Positions 17,081 to 24,686 of a DNA stretch of 64,000 nt are shown here, piece by piece. The notes beneath the pieces were generated by a model, which worked only from the letters and a program-made list of their open reading frames with translations, was not told the DNA's origin and did no database searches. The DNA lies in contig NZ_SSBJ01000001.1 in NCBI RefSeq assembly GCF_004795055.1, forward strand, positions 1 through 64,000, written 5' to 3'. Made by a program: the position numbers and the translations under genes. This DNA is from Streptomyces sp. A1136. GTDB taxonomy: Bacteria > Actinomycetota > Actinomycetes > Streptomycetales > Streptomycetaceae. Numbering within the stretch: the first letter of the stretch is position 1; each line of letters starts with the position of its first letter.

Positions 17081-19033
17081 TCATGGTGTGGTCGGGGCGT
17101 GGGGCTGCGTCGAGCGGCGGGCGTGGAGGACCGCGCGGGTCTTGCGCAGCCGGAGGGCCATCTGGATCTCCAGGGCCTGGCCCGGCTTCTGCCAGCCTTC
17201 GCCCAGCAGTTCCGTGATCCGCTCCAGCCGCCGCGACACCGTGTTCGGGTGGACGTGCAGCGCCTCCGCCGCATGGGTGGGGCTGCCGCCCGAGGCGAAG
17301 TACGCGTCCAGCGTCCGCGTCAGGTCCGTCAGGCGGTCCGCGTCGTACTCCAACACCGGGCCGATCGTGGACGCGATGTAGGCCTCCACATCGTGATCCG
17401 CGGACAACAGCAATCCCACGAAGCCCAGTTCGCGCAGCGAGGCCGTACCCCCGGCCCCGTCGAGCGCGGTCAGCGCGTCCAGGCAGCGCACCGCCTCCGC
17501 GTAGACGCGGGCCACCTCGCCCGGTCCCCCGGCCGGCCCGGCGGCGCCCGTCGACACGGCATGGCCCAGCAGCGGTGACAGCTCCCCGGAGACCCGGTGC
17601 GCGGCGGCGGAGGCGTCCGTACCCGGCAGGAGCAGCACGATGCAGCCGCGACGCACGCCCTTGAGACCGCCCATCCGGTAGGCGTACGAGGACGCCCACG
17701 CCACCGCCCGGCCCAGCTCCCCGCCCTCCGGCCGGGCCACGACCACCACGTGCGGGCGGTCGAGGTCGATGCCGAGTCGCCGGGTCCGCTCCGACAGGCG
17801 CAGGTCGAACGAGTGCGGCCGCTCCAGCAGATCGGCCAGCAGTTCGTCGTGCACGGGCCCTTCCGCCGCCGCCGTACCCCGCTGGATCAGCATCAGCGAG
17901 GCCACCGACTGCGCCGCCAGCCCGAGCAGCCGTACGTCCTCCTCCGCGAGTGGCGCGGACGCGCTCAGCAGCAGCACCCCGAGGTCCTCGGCCCCGGCCA
18001 GCACCGGCGCCAGCCACACCTCTCCGGACAGTCGGACGGGGCGTCGCCCGGTCAGCGCCTGGAGCGCCGCCTTGGTCACCGACTCCTCATCCAGCTCGGG
18101 CAGTTCACCGGTGACGGTCAGCACCCGCCCGCCGGGGTCGCGGACCTGGAGCACACCGTCCAACGCGTCCGCGGTGGCGTGTGCCAAGGTCGCCAGCCCG
18201 GCTCCGTCCAGGACCAGCCCGGCCAGCCGTGCGTGACACTCCCACAGGTAACGGACGCGGGTGAGGGCGGTGTTGGTCCGCGTGCCGAAGGCCGCCAACT
18301 CGGTTACCTCGTCGCGGGTCTGTTCCAGCAGCCGCGCCTTCTCCAGCGCCACGGCGGCCAGGTCGGCGAGGGAGAGCAGCAACCCGATCTCGTCGGGGGT
18401 GAACCGGCGCACGCGGCGGTCGGCCCCGTAGAGCGCGCCGAGGGTGGAGTCCCCGCGCCGCAGCGGCACGGCGATGATCGCGTGCAGGCTCTCGGCCCGG
18501 ACGACGGCGTCGATGCCGGGCGCGTGCACGATGGTGTCGTCGTTCAGGTAGTCGGCGCTCCAGACGGGGGAGCGGCGTTGCTGCGCGATGCTGCCGAGGC
18601 CGCTGCCGGTGCGCAGTTCGAGCCCGATGTTGAGGGCGGTGGTCTCGCCCTCGGAGGTGCGTACGTACGCGGACCCGTCCGGGCGGCTCAGGGACAGCCA
18701 CGCCATGTCGAAGCCGAGGAGGCGTCGGGCCCGGCGGGTGATCAGGCGCAGCAGGCCGTCGATGTCGTAGGGGGAGGTCAGGTCGTGCGCGGTGTCGACG
18801 AGTGCGGTCAGCGCGGCCTCGCGCTGCTTGCGGCGACTCGCGCTCGCCCGAACGGAGCGGGCCAGCGCCACCGCGCGGGTGAGCCCGGCGAGCCGGTCGG
18901 GGTCCGTTCCCGCGCCGTGAGCCTCGTCCAGCAGGGTGTCGTAGGCGCTCTGCGGTGCCTCCTTGGCGAGCAGTTCCAGTACGGCGAGCACGCCGTCGGC
19001 GGCGTCCCCGTCCCGCGTCCCGATCTCCCCCAT
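17081..19033 (-). CDS. GAF-domain PucR-type transcriptional regulator
   Basis: A 650-aa cytoplasmic regulator. An N-terminal helical stretch (1-75) is followed by a GAF sensor domain (about 80-240: LVDTAHDLTSP, LGFDMAWLSL, IIAVPLRRGDSTLGALYGAD), a second sensor-like region (about 290-400), a GGDEF-like CdaR segment and a C-terminal PucR helix-turn-helix (DLTRTLDAYFASGGSPTHAA, LHVHPNTVSRRLERI). Such proteins usually regulate nearby catabolic genes in response to a metabolite. Here the neighbours give no clear target. GGGGGAAG lies about 6 nt upstream of the ATG, and an AACCTAGGTT palindrome lies near 19080 in the upstream gap. Confidence 0.9.
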   Translation of the reverse strand: MGEIGTRDGDAADGVLAVLELLAKEAPQSAYDTLLDEAHGAGTDPDRLAGLTRAVALARSVRASASRRKQREAALTALVDTAHDLTSPYDIDGLLRLITRRARRLLGFDMAWLSLSRPDGSAYVRTSEGETTALNIGLELRTGSGLGSIAQQRRSPVWSADYLNDDTIVHAPGIDAVVRAESLHAIIAVPLRRGDSTLGALYGADRRVRRFTPDEIGLLLSLADLAAVALEKARLLEQTRDEVTELAAFGTRTNTALTRVRYLWECHARLAGLVLDGAGLATLAHATADALDGVLQVRDPGGRVLTVTGELPELDEESVTKAALQALTGRRPVRLSGEVWLAPVLAGAEDLGVLLLSASAPLAEEDVRLLGLAAQSVASLMLIQRGTAAAEGPVHDELLADLLERPHSFDLRLSERTRRLGIDLDRPHVVVVARPEGGELGRAVAWASSYAYRMGGLKGVRRGCIVLLLPGTDASAAAHRVSGELSPLLGHAVSTGAAGPAGGPGEVARVYAEAVRCLDALTALDGAGGTASLRELGFVGLLLSADHDVEAYIASTIGPVLEYDADRLTDLTRTLDAYFASGGSPTHAAEALHVHPNTVSRRLERITELLGEGWQKPGQALEIQMALRLRKTRAVLHARRSTQPHAPTTP

Positions 19034-19103
19034 GCGGCGCTTCCCCCGTCCGACCTGCTGTTTTCCGCCCGGATCGTGAACCTAGGTTCCGCGCGGCGGA
19101 GGG

Positions 19104-19808
19104 TCAAGCGCCACACGCCACGGGCGGACCGGGGAGTGGACGGGCGGAGAAAACGGCCTCGACGCGTTCCTCCGCGCGGCGCACGCCTTCCAGGAAGGCC
19201 CCGCCGGCCCGCTCCCCGCCTCCTGCGCCGCGCAGACCGGCCAGTTCCCACCCCAGCTCACGACCCCGTCCCAACGCCAGTTCGGCCTCGACCCACTGCT
19301 CCAGCACCGAGCGCCGGTCGGCGTCGAGCACCGTGACGCGGGCGCCGAGCCAGGGGCCGACCTCGATGCCGTCGAGGGCGGGGCCGGTCCACAGGGCGAG
19401 GGCGCGGCGCAGCCTGCGGGCGGCCTGCTCGAAGTCGCCGCGGCTCATGGCGCGGTATCCGGCGCCCGCCTCGCGCTCGAACTCCCGGACGTCCGACCGG
19501 CCGCCGCCGGTGTCGAGAACATACCCGCCGGGCCTCTCGGACAGCACGGTCTCGGGAGTTCGTACCGAACCGGCCGCCAAGACCTCCGCCAACCGTTCAC
19601 GCAGGTGGCGTACTGCGGTGTGCAGGACGGCGTGGTGATAGGAAGAGGAGGCACGGTGCGCGAGTTCGTCCGCGAGGACGGTCTCCGGAACGACGCGGTC
19701 GGGGGAGGCCGCGAGCGCCGCCAGTACGTGTCTGGCCTCGGGGGTGTGCGCCGTGATCGGCACGCCGTTCTCGGTGACGCGCGGCTCTCCGAGCAGTTGG
19801 ATGTCCAC
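19104..19808 (-). CDS. SARP-like (AfsR/DnrI/RedD-type) regulator, short
   Basis: A 234-aa regulator with an OmpR-like winged helix at the N-terminus (VDIQLLGEPRVTENGVPI to about residue 95) followed by the beginning of a bacterial transcriptional activator domain (FEREAGAGYRAMSRGDFEQAARRLRRAL, LWTGPALDGI). Full SARPs are usually 250-280 aa, so the BTAD is slightly short. SARPs activate secondary-metabolite clusters, but none lies in this window. GTG 19808 was chosen because GGAG lies 8 nt upstream; an earlier in-frame start would overlap the operator-like palindrome. It is downstream of, and on the same strand as, a butyrolactone-receptor-like repressor. Confidence 0.75.
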   Translation of the reverse strand: MDIQLLGEPRVTENGVPITAHTPEARHVLAALAASPDRVVPETVLADELAHRASSSYHHAVLHTAVRHLRERLAEVLAAGSVRTPETVLSERPGGYVLDTGGGRSDVREFEREAGAGYRAMSRGDFEQAARRLRRALALWTGPALDGIEVGPWLGARVTVLDADRRSVLEQWVEAELALGRGRELGWELAGLRGAGGGERAGGAFLEGVRRAEERVEAVFSARPLPGPPVACGA

Positions 19809-19843
19809 AGTTCTTCTCCCCCTGACCACAGGAGGCTTCGCCC

Positions 19844-19876
19844 CCAAAAAATAATACCCGGAAGCATCTTTTTTGG
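19844..19876 (-). promoter_or_regulatory. ARE-like palindrome overlapping the SARP promoter
   Basis: CCAAAAAA and TTTTTTGG are inverted around a centre with CCCGG, an AT-rich island in very GC-rich DNA. On the minus strand it contains TATTAT (19856-19851), a good -10 box about 43 nt before the GTG. It resembles autoregulatory elements bound by butyrolactone receptors and shares an AT-x-CCCGG core with the site before the neighbouring repressor gene. Confidence 0.6.
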
Positions 19877-19922
19877 AAGGGGAGAAAGGGCGCGGAAGTG
19901 GCCCGTGCGACAGGAGGGTTCG

Positions 19923-20702
19923 TCAGGCGCCCAGCGCCTCCCGCAGGCTGACACCCGGTCCGGTCGCCACCCCGCCGTCGCCCGGGAACTCGCGCCCGGC
20001 GTCGGCCTCGTGCGACGCCACGCCCGTCGCGCAGCCCTCCCGGCACTCGTGCGCGCCCCGTCCGCCGAAGAGCGCCCGCGCGCCCCGCCCCGGCGCGGTG
20101 TCCAACCGGATCGCGACGGCCGGCACGACGACGCTCGGCATGACGTGCGAGTACAGCTCCGAGACCTGGCGGTCCATGTCCAGGCCGAGCGTCTGGGACA
20201 TGGTGTTGAGACCGGCGTACGCGCCGACGATCAGTTGCGAGGGGACCGCCGGATCGACACCCGGCAGCAACTCCCCGCGCCGCTTCGCCTCCGCCAGCAC
20301 CTCGGTGTGCAGGGCGATCCAGGCCTGGTAGGGGGCCGCCTTGTCGAGGGTGGGGCCGGCGCGGTCCAGGGTGAGCCGGGCACTGGCCCGCATGAGCACG
20401 TCGTGCCGCAACTGGTGGCAGAAGACCATGCCCATGTCCAGGAATTCCTGCGCCTTGTACTCCTGCGGGAGGGCCTGGGGCCGCTCCTGGTTCTGGGCGT
20501 CGATGACGGCCTGCGCGAGGGCTTCCTTCGAGCCGAAGTGGAAGTACAGGGCACCCTTGGTGACCTTGGCGATGTTGACGATGTCGGAGAGCTTGGCGGT
20601 GTCGTACCCGTACGCCTCGAACACCGTCGCGGCCGCCTCCAATATGGCCTGCCGGGTGCGTACCGCCCGGTCCTGCTTCACCGGCGGGCGCTCTGTTCTC
20701 AT
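19923..20702 (-). CDS. TetR-family repressor, gamma-butyrolactone-receptor-like
   Basis: A 259-aa TetR protein. The N-terminal helix-turn-helix (RTRQAILEAAATVFEAYGYD, VTKGALYFHFGSKEALAQAV) closely follows the ArpA/ScbR/CprB pattern. Trp128 in the ligand domain (APYQAWIALHTEV) sits where ArpA and CprB have the tryptophan needed for ligand response. Such proteins repress SARP and antibiotic genes until a butyrolactone or related signal binds. No AfsA-type synthase is seen nearby, so the ligand could be a foreign signal or an antibiotic (pseudo-receptor). ARE-like palindromes precede both this gene and the SARP gene, predicting autoregulation and control of the SARP. Confidence 0.85.
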   Translation of the reverse strand: MRTERPPVKQDRAVRTRQAILEAAATVFEAYGYDTAKLSDIVNIAKVTKGALYFHFGSKEALAQAVIDAQNQERPQALPQEYKAQEFLDMGMVFCHQLRHDVLMRASARLTLDRAGPTLDKAAPYQAWIALHTEVLAEAKRRGELLPGVDPAVPSQLIVGAYAGLNTMSQTLGLDMDRQVSELYSHVMPSVVVPAVAIRLDTAPGRGARALFGGRGAHECREGCATGVASHEADAGREFPGDGGVATGPGVSLREALGA

Positions 20703-20727
20703 GGGTGGGCCTCTCCTGACCCCCGGA

Positions 20728-20752
20728 TTTACATCCCCGGGAGTACGTTCTT
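20728..20752 (-). promoter_or_regulatory. ARE-like palindrome upstream of the TetR gene
   Basis: TTTACATCCCCGGGAGTACG plus TTCTT on the plus strand forms an imperfect palindrome centred on CCCGGG, 26-50 nt upstream of the repressor ATG. It shares spaced matches (AT-x-CCCGG-x-AG-x-A) with the SARP-promoter palindrome, consistent with one repressor binding both. Confidence 0.55.
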
Positions 20753-20833
20753 GTCAGGTGATTCCACACCATCGCGCTGCCGCAGTCCACCGCCGTATGT
20801 CACCTCCGGCCATCTCGCCCGGAAACGGACATG

Positions 20834-20877
20834 CGACAGGGGCCCGACCGCCCTTGGGGACGGTCGGGCCCCTGTCG
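20834..20877 (-). terminator. Hairpin after fba
   Basis: A perfect 17-bp stem (CGACAGGGGCCCGACCG and its complement) around a 10-nt loop, 35 nt past the fba stop. Confidence 0.9.
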
Positions 20878-20911
20878 TGGGCCCTGTCACGGACACCGCC
20901 GTGACGGAGGA

Positions 20912-21934
20912 CTACTTCAGCTTGGTGCCGGTGGAGCGCAGGTTCGCGCAGGCCTCGGTGACCCGCGCGGCCATGCCGGCCTCGGCGGCCTTGCCCCAGG
21001 TACGGGGGTCGTACTTGGACTTCGTGCCGACCTCGCCGTCGACCTTCAGGACGCCGTCGTAGTTGCGGAACATGTGGTCCACGACCGGGCGGGTGAAGGC
21101 GTACTGGGTGTCGGTGTCGAGGTTCATCTTGACCACGCCGTTCTCCAGCGCGGTGGCGATCTCCTCGGCCGTGGAGCCCGAACCGCCGTGGAAGACGAAG
21201 TCGAACGGGGAGGCCTTGCCGTACTTCTCACCCACACCGGCCTGGAGGTCCTTCAGGAGCTCGGGGCGCAGGACGACGTTGCCCGGCTTGTAGACGCCGT
21301 GCACGTTGCCGAAGGAGGCGGCCAGCAGGTAGCGGCCCTTCTCCCCGAGACCCAGGGCCTCGGCGGTGCGGATCGCGTCCTCGACGGTGGTGTAGAGCTC
21401 GTCGTTGATCTCGTGGCTGACGCCATCCTCCTCGCCACCGGTCGGGGTGATCTCGACCTCAAGGATGATCTTGGCGGCGGCGGCCTTGGCGAGCAGCTCC
21501 TGGCCGATGGCCAGGTTGTCGGCCAGGGTCTCGGCGGAGCCGTCCCACATGTGCGACTGGAAGAGCGGGTTCAGGCCGCGGGCGACGCGCTCGGCCGAGA
21601 TGTCCAGGAGCGGACGTACGTAGCCGTCCAGCTTGTCCTTCGGGCAGTGGTCCGTGTGCAGCGCGACCGTGATGTCGTACTTCGCGGCGACGACGTGGGC
21701 GAACTCCGCCAGGGCGACGGCACCGGTGACCATGTCCTTGTTGTACTGGCCACCCAGGAACTCCGCACCGCCGGTGGAGATCTGGATGATGCCGTCGCTC
21801 TCGGCCTCCGCGAAGCCGCGAAGCGCAGCGTGCAGGGTCTGGGACGAGGTCACGTTGATGGCGGGGTAGGCGAACTTGCCTGCCTTCGCCCGGTCCAGCA
21901 TCTCGTTGTAGACCTCGGGGGTTGCGATGGGCAT
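20912..21934 (-). CDS. fba: Fructose-bisphosphate aldolase, class II
   Basis: A 340-aa zinc-dependent aldolase that interconverts fructose-1,6-bisphosphate and two triose phosphates in glycolysis. Family blocks include PAINVTSSQTLHAAL, the zinc-binding VALHTDHCPKDK, the glutamate-rich EVEITPTGGEEDGV and the substrate loop FVFHGGSGST. The ATG at 21934 has AGGAG 7 nt upstream. It is a single gene followed by a strong terminator. Confidence 0.97.
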   Translation of the reverse strand: MPIATPEVYNEMLDRAKAGKFAYPAINVTSSQTLHAALRGFAEAESDGIIQISTGGAEFLGGQYNKDMVTGAVALAEFAHVVAAKYDITVALHTDHCPKDKLDGYVRPLLDISAERVARGLNPLFQSHMWDGSAETLADNLAIGQELLAKAAAAKIILEVEITPTGGEEDGVSHEINDELYTTVEDAIRTAEALGLGEKGRYLLAASFGNVHGVYKPGNVVLRPELLKDLQAGVGEKYGKASPFDFVFHGGSGSTAEEIATALENGVVKMNLDTDTQYAFTRPVVDHMFRNYDGVLKVDGEVGTKSKYDPRTWGKAAEAGMAARVTEACANLRSTGTKLK

Positions 21935-22052
21935 CTGTCCGCTCCTTGGATGTGCGGGGAGTGTGCGATTGCTGGCCCTGACCTGGGGGCGACGTTGCCG
22001 TCGCGCCTATCTTTCCAGATTCGGCACCAGCCTCGACCCGGGCCCGGTGGAC

Positions 22053-22066
22053 GTTTCACGTGAAAC
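22053..22066. promoter_or_regulatory. parS site (ParB-binding)
   Basis: GTTTCACGTGAAAC is a perfect 14-bp palindrome identical to the Streptomyces parS consensus. It lies in the non-coding gap between fba and pyrE. ParB nucleates on such sites to organise the origin region during sporulation. Confidence 0.92.
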
Positions 22067-22187
22067 ATCCGGCCGGGCCGGGGGAGGCAGGGAAAACACC
22101 AGGTCAACGACCGCACCCCCGGAAGGACGGGTTCCGGCGGGCGTCTCGGCCCGTGGACGCCCGACCTCCGCCGACCCCCGACGAGGG

Positions 22188-22727
22188 CTAGGACAGACCC
22201 AGGTCCGAGAGCCGGTAGCCGGTGAGGTAGGGCAGGCCCGCCTCCGCGATCGCGTCGGCCGCGCCGCGGTCCACGATCGTCGCCACGGCCACGACCTCGC
22301 CGCCGGCCTCGCGGACCGCCTCGACGGCGGTCAGGGGAGATCCACCGGTGGTCGACGTGTCCTCGACCACCAGGCAGCGCTTGCCCCGCACCTCCGTGCC
22401 CTCGATCCGGCGCTGCATGCCGTGCGCCTTCTGCGCCTTGCGGACGACGAAGGCGTCCAGGCGCCCGCCCCGCGCGGCGGAGGCGTGCAGCATCGAGGTC
22501 GCCACCGGGTCGGCGCCCAGGGTCAGCCCGCCGACGCAGTCGTAGTCGAGGTCGGCGGTCAGGTCGAGCATGACCTGACCGACCAGCGGGGCGGCCTCGC
22601 CGTCGAGGGTGATCCGGCGGAGGTCGATGTAGTAGTCGGCCTCCCGCCCGGAGGACAGGGTCACCTTGCCGTGCACGACGGCCTTGTCCTTGATCTGCTG
22701 CAGAAGCTCATCGCGTACGTCACTCAT
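22188..22727 (-). CDS. pyrE: Orotate phosphoribosyltransferase
   Basis: A 179-aa enzyme that converts orotate and PRPP to orotidine monophosphate in pyrimidine synthesis. The PRPP-binding motif is CLVVEDTSTTGGSP, and the N-terminal block SSGREADYYIDLR is typical for actinobacterial PyrE. It stands outside the main pyr operon, as is common in Streptomyces. The ATG lies 7 nt after a -10-like TAAGCT, so the mRNA may be leaderless. Confidence 0.96.
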   Translation of the reverse strand: MSDVRDELLQQIKDKAVVHGKVTLSSGREADYYIDLRRITLDGEAAPLVGQVMLDLTADLDYDCVGGLTLGADPVATSMLHASAARGGRLDAFVVRKAQKAHGMQRRIEGTEVRGKRCLVVEDTSTTGGSPLTAVEAVREAGGEVVAVATIVDRGAADAIAEAGLPYLTGYRLSDLGLS

Positions 22728-22734
22728 GGCTCCG

Positions 22735-22740
22735 AGCTTA
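22735..22740 (-). promoter_or_regulatory. -10-like box TAAGCT, 7 nt before pyrE ATG
   Basis: TAAGCT on the minus strand, then a 7-nt spacer containing GGAG that abuts the ATG. Confidence 0.5.
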
Positions 22741-22773
22741 AAGGGACACCGGGTCCCGCCTTGACGACGGCAC

Positions 22774-23562
22774 CTACGACAGGCGTCGCCAGGTCCAGGT
22801 GGTGGAGATCTCCAAGGGGTCCACGGGGGTGACCAGCCGCGGCGCGGTGTTCAGACCGTTCGGTGGGCCGGACTGGGGTTCGACGCAGATCGCCTCCGGC
22901 TCCTCGTCGTAGACGACCACCCACTCCGCCCGGCTGGTGATCTTCAGTTCCAACGCGCCGGGCCAGGTGAGGGTGACCTCCACCCCGTCGGGCATGCCGA
23001 AGCAGTCGTCCCACGGTCCGGGCTTCGGGTCGACGCGGTGGCCGCTGGGGATGTGGTCGGGGCCGCGCTCCTCCTGCCAGGCGGCGGTGAAGTCGAGCTG
23101 CGCCTCGGCGCCGCCGGCCACCAGGCTCCGGTTGAACCAGGGGTGCCAACCCGCCTGGGCCGGGAAGGAGTCCCCGTACGTCTCCACCCCCATCGTGAGC
23201 GTGAGCGCGTCCTCGCCCAGTGCGAAGACCTGGGTCACCCGGCCGGGGTAGGGCCACGGGTCGGCGAGGTCGTACGTGAACACGGCCTCGGTGTCGGTGC
23301 TGTGGGCCGGGCGCCAGGCGGCCTCGCGGCCGAAGCCGTGGATGGCGTGCGGGGGATGGTTGAGCGGCAACCGGTGGACGGTCGCGCCGTCGCGGAACCG
23401 GCCGTTCGCGGTGCGCCCGCACCACGGGACCATGGGGAAGGACCCGTACTTGGGGCCCTGCCGCAGGAGCTCGGTCCCGTCGACACGCAGACTGCTGATC
23501 CGGCAGCCGTTCTCCTGGTCGATCGTCAGCTCGGCGCCGCCGGCGCTCAGTCGCGTACTCAT
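22774..23562 (-). CDS. Aldose 1-epimerase family protein
   Basis: A 262-aa protein of the galactose-mutarotase superfamily. It has the NGRFRDG block with Arg, the catalytic-type His in HPPHAIHGFGREAAW and AGWHPWFNRSL, and a late Glu in EAICVEPQSGPPN that fits the catalytic base. It interconverts alpha and beta anomers of a sugar or sugar phosphate; the exact sugar is unknown. I chose ATG 23562 because the conserved beginning starts here and TAGGGT lies 7 nt upstream. Confidence 0.85.
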   Translation of the reverse strand: MSTRLSAGGAELTIDQENGCRISSLRVDGTELLRQGPKYGSFPMVPWCGRTANGRFRDGATVHRLPLNHPPHAIHGFGREAAWRPAHSTDTEAVFTYDLADPWPYPGRVTQVFALGEDALTLTMGVETYGDSFPAQAGWHPWFNRSLVAGGAEAQLDFTAAWQEERGPDHIPSGHRVDPKPGPWDDCFGMPDGVEVTLTWPGALELKITSRAEWVVVYDEEPEAICVEPQSGPPNGLNTAPRLVTPVDPLEISTTWTWRRLS

Positions 23563-23569
23563 ATGGCCG

Positions 23570-23575
23570 ACCCTA
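23570..23575 (-). promoter_or_regulatory. -10-like box TAGGGT, 7 nt before the epimerase ATG
   Basis: Minus-strand TAGGGT, 7-nt spacer, ATG. No Shine-Dalgarno sequence is present, which favours a leaderless mRNA. Confidence 0.5.
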
Positions 23576-23673
23576 AACGGCCGGGACCGTCCGCGCGGCC
23601 AAGGCCGTCCCACCCAAGCGGCGCCGTCCGGACGGCCTTTCGACCGCACGGGTCCGTCCTCGACCGTACGCCG

Positions 23674-23742
23674 AGGCCGTATCTTTCGGATCAGGCCGGA
23701 TCAGCCCGCCGCGGGCCCGGCATGATCCGAAAGACACGGCCT
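23674..23742. repeat. 20-bp imperfect inverted repeat with structured loop
   Basis: AGGCCGTATCTTTCGGATCA is inverted at 23723-23742 with one mismatch. The 29-nt loop repeats GGCCGGATCA and contains a further GC-rich palindrome. The right arm overlaps the stop codon of the CoxG-like gene, so it probably ends that transcript. Its size and regularity also suit a small mobile or REP-like element. Confidence 0.7.
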
Positions 23743-24628
23743 AGCGCCGGCGGCGCAGGACGCGGCCCACCACGACGGCCGACGCGACGGCCAGGGCCGC
23801 GGCCGGGGCGATCCAGCGCAGGCCGACTCCGGCGGCACCGGAGGAGGGGGCCGGGACGGGGGCGTAGCGGCCGCGCGGGGGCGCGTGGTCGACCTCCTCG
23901 GCACTGCGGCCGATCATCGTGCGGCGGGCGTGGGCGGCTTCGGCGGGGGGCCGAGCGGGTCCGTCGAGCGCGCCGGGCTCACCGAGACCCTCGAAGCCGC
24001 CTTCGGCGAAGGGGGCGGGGGACGGGTCGAGGGCCGGCGGCGGGACCTCGGCGTCGAACACCGACTCGGTGACCTCGGTGACGCCGTCCTCCACACCGCC
24101 CCCGAAGTCGTCGGCCCCGTCGCCGTCGCCCGCGTCGTCGAACTCCGCCTCCTCGGCGTCCGCCACGGGATCGGCCACCGACTCGACGGCCGGCTCGGGC
24201 TCCGCCGCCGCCCCGAGGTTCGCGGCGGTGCGGTCCAGCAGCCGCTGCACGGCCGCGGCGGTGTCCTCCGGCGCGAAGCCCGCCGAGCGCCCGTCGGCGG
24301 AGCCCTCCCCGGAGATCTCCAGCCGGGTCCCCTCCCCCTGCGGGGTGAGCCGCAGCGCCAGCGAGAGCTTGACGCTCCCGCTGCCCCGTACCTCGGCCGC
24401 CTCGCCCTCGACGGCGAAGTGCCCCGGGTCCCGCTCGGTGACGGCCAGCGCCCCCCGATAGGTCACGGTGTGCCCGCCCACCCGCACCTTGATCCGGCCC
24501 GCGAGGGGCCCGGACGCGGTGTCGGCGTCCTGTTGGAGCCCGGGTACGCAACGGGCCACCCGGGCGGGGTCGCGCAGCACGGCGCGGAGGTCTTCTGCCG
24601 GTACCGGGACGAACACCTGATGCTCCAT
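23741..24628 (-). CDS. SRPBCC/CoxG-like protein with C-terminal membrane anchor
   Basis: A 295-aa protein. Residues 1-150 form an SRPBCC domain of the CoxG type (VFVPVPAEDLRAVLRDPARV, ARCVPGLQ, TRLEISGEGSADG). A long acidic low-complexity linker (about 155-235) leads to one membrane helix (IAPAAALAVASAVVVGRVL) and an Arg-rich end. CoxG proteins act in maturation or membrane anchoring of molybdenum hydroxylases, but no such enzyme is nearby, so the role is open. The ATG follows TAGGCT by 7 nt. Confidence 0.8.
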   Translation of the reverse strand: MEHQVFVPVPAEDLRAVLRDPARVARCVPGLQQDADTASGPLAGRIKVRVGGHTVTYRGALAVTERDPGHFAVEGEAAEVRGSGSVKLSLALRLTPQGEGTRLEISGEGSADGRSAGFAPEDTAAAVQRLLDRTAANLGAAAEPEPAVESVADPVADAEEAEFDDAGDGDGADDFGGGVEDGVTEVTESVFDAEVPPPALDPSPAPFAEGGFEGLGEPGALDGPARPPAEAAHARRTMIGRSAEEVDHAPPRGRYAPVPAPSSGAAGVGLRWIAPAAALAVASAVVVGRVLRRRR

Positions 24629-24635
24629 GCGGACG

Positions 24636-24641
24636 AGCCTA
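24636..24641 (-). promoter_or_regulatory. -10-like box TAGGCT, 7 nt before the CoxG-like ATG
   Basis: Minus-strand TAGGCT, spacer CGTCCGC, ATG. It is the same hexamer as at the P450 gene. Confidence 0.5.
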
Positions 24642-24686
24642 CCGACGAGACCGGTTCCTGTACCCGGTGCTGCGCCGACCCGGGGC

